Source of the DNA: Aquimarina sp042434915
GTDB taxonomy: Bacteria; Bacteroidota; Bacteroidia; Flavobacteriales; Flavobacteriaceae
Reading direction: 5' to 3'
Length of the DNA: 64,000 nucleotides
Assembly (NCBI RefSeq): GCF_042434915.1
Contig: NZ_CP170198.1
Location: forward strand, 2,790,001 to 2,854,000
Below the pieces are notes generated by a model. The model was not told the DNA's origin and ran no database searches. It worked only from the letters and a program-made list of their open reading frames with translations. Both the position numbers and the translations under genes were made by a program. This document shows positions 62,284 to 64,000 of this stretch, one piece after another (the stretch's first letter is position 1; every line of letters begins with the position of its first letter).

Positions 62284-62357
62284 TCCTCCTTAGCTCAGTT
62301 GGTTAGAGCATTTGACTGTTAATCAAAGGGTCCTTGGTTCGAGCCCAAGAGGGGGAG
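62284..62357 (+). tRNA. tRNA-Asn, anticodon GTT
   Basis: A 74-nt tRNA folds fully: acceptor TCCTCCT with AGGGGGA (one T-G pair), D stem GCTC/GAGC, anticodon stem TTTGA/TCAAA with loop CTGTTAA (anticodon GTT at 62318-62320), a 5-nt variable loop, T stem CTTGG/CCAAG with TTCGAGC, and discriminator G. CCA is not encoded. The gene lies 155 bp before an integrase start, and its 3' part is the likely attachment site. Confidence 0.95.
62338..62357 (+). other. Candidate attachment site (attL) in the tRNA-Asn 3' end
   Basis: Tyrosine recombinases of integrative elements often use the T loop to acceptor end of a tRNA as the crossover region. The integrase gene lies 188 bp downstream and points away from the tRNA. 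The opposite copy would be found beyond the window. The exact core cannot be fixed without the right end. Confidence 0.4.
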
Positions 62358-62358
62358 C

Positions 62359-62388
62359 AAAAGTCCAGCATCAATGTTGGACTTTTTT
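62359..62388 (+). terminator. Terminator of the tRNA-Asn transcript
   Basis: AAAAGTCCAGCA and TGTTGGACTTTT form a 12-bp stem (one G-T pair) with a TCAA loop and end in TTTT. Confidence 0.8.
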
Positions 62389-62494
62389 GCGTTTAGCTCT
62401 TTCGTGTCAAGTCATATCAAGGCTTGTGTTGGATTTATGACACTTCTTGTAATTTCCTTCATACTATCCAAATTACTTCTTTTTGATAAAACTA

Positions 62495-62526
62495 GGTATC
62501 CCAAACAAATTTATGGGTATCCCAAA
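62495..62526. repeat. Two GGTATCCCAAA direct repeats before the integrase
   Basis: The identical 11-mer lies at 62495-62505 and 62516-62526, a 21-bp spacing equal to two helical turns. The second copy ends 19 bp before the integrase ATG. They could be arm-type sites or an autoregulation site for the integrase, but this is an inference. Confidence 0.5.
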
Positions 62527-62544
62527 TTTTAAACTTTCAAAAAA

Positions 62545-63765
62545 ATGAACATAACCAAAATACATATATTATTCCTTCTAGAAAAAGCTAAGATAAATCA
62601 ACAAGGCAAGTGCCCTATCAAATGTAGGATTACTTACTTAGGCAAAAGAAAGCCTTTTTCTACAGGGATATTTATAAATCCTGACTATTGGCATAGCAAA
62701 CATCAAAAAGCTAAACCTCCAAATAAGGACAATGATTATATTAATACGCAACTAAGCCTGATTACTCAAAAAGTAAATCAGGCTTTTTTAATACTACAAA
62801 TTCAAGAAAATAACTTTACAGTTAATGACATTTATAGCGCTTATAAAGGTGAAACTCCAAAATCTGAATATGGTACTATTGAATACTTCAAAAAGTTCTT
62901 AGAGAGAAAAAAGAAACTGATAGGAATGGATATCAAACAGTCTACTTGGAAAAAGTTCCAATATGTATGCAATGATATAACTTCATTTATAAAGTATCAA
63001 TACAGCAAACAGGATGTCTTGTTGAAGGAACTAGATGACCATTTTATCAATTCTTTGGAGTATTATTTAAAAACTGAAAAATTGAAGAAGCAAGTTACTA
63101 TCAATAAAAATTTACAACGCTTTAAAAATGTAGTAAAGTCTGCTAAGATTGAAAAGTTAATAGAAAGTTACCCATTCTCTAGCCACAAAGCAAAAACTGT
63201 TAAGACGCAGGTTGTTTATCTTGACTCAATAGAACTAAATAGGTTGGAGAATTATTCTTTTGCCCAAAATAGACTGGGACAGATAAGGGATATGTTTATC
63301 TTTTGTTGTTATACAGGTTTAGCTTATGCAGAAATGAATGCACTTTCTAAAGAGCATCTAGTTAAAGGCTTTGATGGTAATAAGTGGATTCAAATGTGTA
63401 GGCAAAAAACCAATGCTAAAATATCCATCCCTTTACTTCCTAAAGCTTTGGAAATTCTAACTAGGTACAATAATATATCTGGTACAGATAAAATTCTCCC
63501 TACAATTTCAAATCAAAAGTTTAATTCTTATTTAAAAGAAATTGCTGAGGTAGTTGGAATAAACAAAAAACTTACACATCATATAGCCAGAAAGACTTTT
63601 GCTACTACTGTCCTACTCTATAATGATATTCCAATGGAAATTGTTAGTGAGCTCCTAGGACATTCTAAAATCAGTATAACTCAAGAGCATTATGCAAAAG
63701 TTGTACAGAAGAAAGTGAGTGAGCATATTATTAAACTTAGTAAGAAATTACAAAACCCTAATTAA
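62545..63765 (+). CDS. Tyrosine recombinase/integrase of an integrative element (IntDOT-like)
   Basis: The 406-residue enzyme has an arm-binding N-terminus (1-105), a SAM-like core-binding domain (about 108-215), and a catalytic domain with His346-x2-Arg349 (HHIARKTF), His373 (LGHSKISIT) and the nucleophile Tyr383 (EHYAKV). At the place of the first catalytic Arg there is Ala260 (TGLAYAEM); loss of this Arg is known in IntDOT of CTnDOT and is common in Bacteroidota integrases. It is expected to insert its element at the tRNA-Asn 3' end. The ATG is the only suitable start. Confidence 0.88.
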   Translation: MNITKIHILFLLEKAKINQQGKCPIKCRITYLGKRKPFSTGIFINPDYWHSKHQKAKPPNKDNDYINTQLSLITQKVNQAFLILQIQENNFTVNDIYSAYKGETPKSEYGTIEYFKKFLERKKKLIGMDIKQSTWKKFQYVCNDITSFIKYQYSKQDVLLKELDDHFINSLEYYLKTEKLKKQVTINKNLQRFKNVVKSAKIEKLIESYPFSSHKAKTVKTQVVYLDSIELNRLENYSFAQNRLGQIRDMFIFCCYTGLAYAEMNALSKEHLVKGFDGNKWIQMCRQKTNAKISIPLLPKALEILTRYNNISGTDKILPTISNQKFNSYLKEIAEVVGINKKLTHHIARKTFATTVLLYNDIPMEIVSELLGHSKISITQEHYAKVVQKKVSEHIIKLSKKLQNPN

Positions 63766-63810
63766 AATTAACTGTGTTATAATATCTTTATAGCACAGTT
63801 AATTGTTTTT
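63766..63810 (+). terminator. Terminator behind the integrase
   Basis: AATTAACTGTGTTATA (63766-63781) and TATAGCACAGTTAATT (63789-63804) form a 16-bp stem with one T-G pair and a 7-nt loop, followed by GTTTTT. Confidence 0.75.
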
Positions 63811-63813
63811 CCT

Positions 63814-64000
63814 ATGAAAATTAAAAACAGTTCTTTTGAGAACTATCCTATAGAGTTCAAAGAAATAAATCCAGAAGATTTCTCATCAATAATCAATCCA
63901 GATACACCACAAGCAAAAAGAACAGGTTTTGAGGTTGAAAACAATCGTGAAAAAATCATTATATCTCCAGACAAAGAAACTGGGTTTATAAACGTGGTAC
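63814..64000 (+). CDS. Partial hypothetical protein of the integrative element
   Basis: An open frame starts at ATG 63814, 4 bp after the integrase terminator, and runs out of the window with no stop (62 codons). It reads MKIKNSSFENYPIEFKEINP and continues with many Asn, Glu and Ile; no family is recognised. The placement behind the integrase suggests cargo or an accessory gene of the element. Confidence 0.55.
   Translation, partial: MKIKNSSFENYPIEFKEINPEDFSSIINPDTPQAKRTGFEVENNREKIIISPDKETGFINVV

Noticed and set aside
1..64000. CRISPR arrays or rRNA genes
   Set aside because: No regularly spaced direct repeats and no conserved rRNA segments were seen on either strand.

Overview
The window comes from an AT-rich chromosome of the Bacteroidota, most likely a marine member of the Flavobacteriaceae. 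The grounds are: promoters of the TAnnTTTG type in front of many genes, with no Shine-Dalgarno dependence; type IX secretion C-terminal sorting domains on two secreted proteins; SPII lipoproteins ending in short Ser/Cys lipoboxes; a CrtY/CruF/CrtD-type carotenoid cluster as in saproxanthin or myxol producers; an OlsF-like fused amino-lipid acyltransferase; and a tyrosine recombinase of the IntDOT type. I cannot name the genus from the sequence alone.

Layout. 1-4 kb: a TPR protein cut by the window edge, DUF4286, rsmA and mgtE, then an orphan Gly-Gly-leader cysteine-rich peptide. 4-8 kb: thioesterase and cupin pair, HxlR regulator with a palindromic operator, 2-hydroxyacid dehydrogenase coupled to an HD hydrolase, DUF805 and TM2 membrane proteins. 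8-13 kb: OlsF-like acyltransferase, aspartate kinase and GNAT on the minus strand, fbp on the plus strand. 13-16.4 kb: a tight four-gene operon of two uncharacterised coiled-coil proteins, a Ras-like small GTPase and a hybrid histidine kinase; this is my first choice for an undescribed signalling system. 17-23 kb: the known exonuclease-ligase-Lhr helicase-PdeM repair cassette. 24-28.5 kb: a large type IX-secreted beta-helix protein, then a lipoprotein carrying an RNase A-like toxin domain with a CdiI-like immunity gene. 28.5-28.9 kb: a compact, highly palindromic element with 14-bp perfect terminal inverted repeats. 30-38 kb: a flavin disulfide reductase, mfd, a lipoprotein gene sitting between two identical 45-bp copies of the yraN 3' end, yraN and ldcA. 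38-46 kb: the DUF1800/DUF1501 pair, metG, a split 5'-nucleotidase and an isoaspartyl peptidase. 46-51.5 kb: a TIR-domain protein, a PA0069-type radical SAM enzyme, a lipid operon (plsC, acyl-ACP desaturase, HD hydrolase) and a bacilliredoxin. 51.7-60.6 kb: a DjlA-like co-chaperone, crtD-cruF-crtY, a DMT transporter, feoA-feoB with its small Cys-rich partner, and an SCO protein. 60.7-64 kb: rseP, tRNA-Asn, and an integrase that marks the left end of an element running out of the window.

Most of the window is conserved core genome of the family (translation, lipid, iron, carotenoid, envelope proteolysis, repair). The accessory signals lie at about 3.8-4.0 kb, 27.5-30 kb, 35.1-36.8 kb, 46.3-47.3 kb and from 62.4 kb to the end. 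No rRNA and no CRISPR array were seen.
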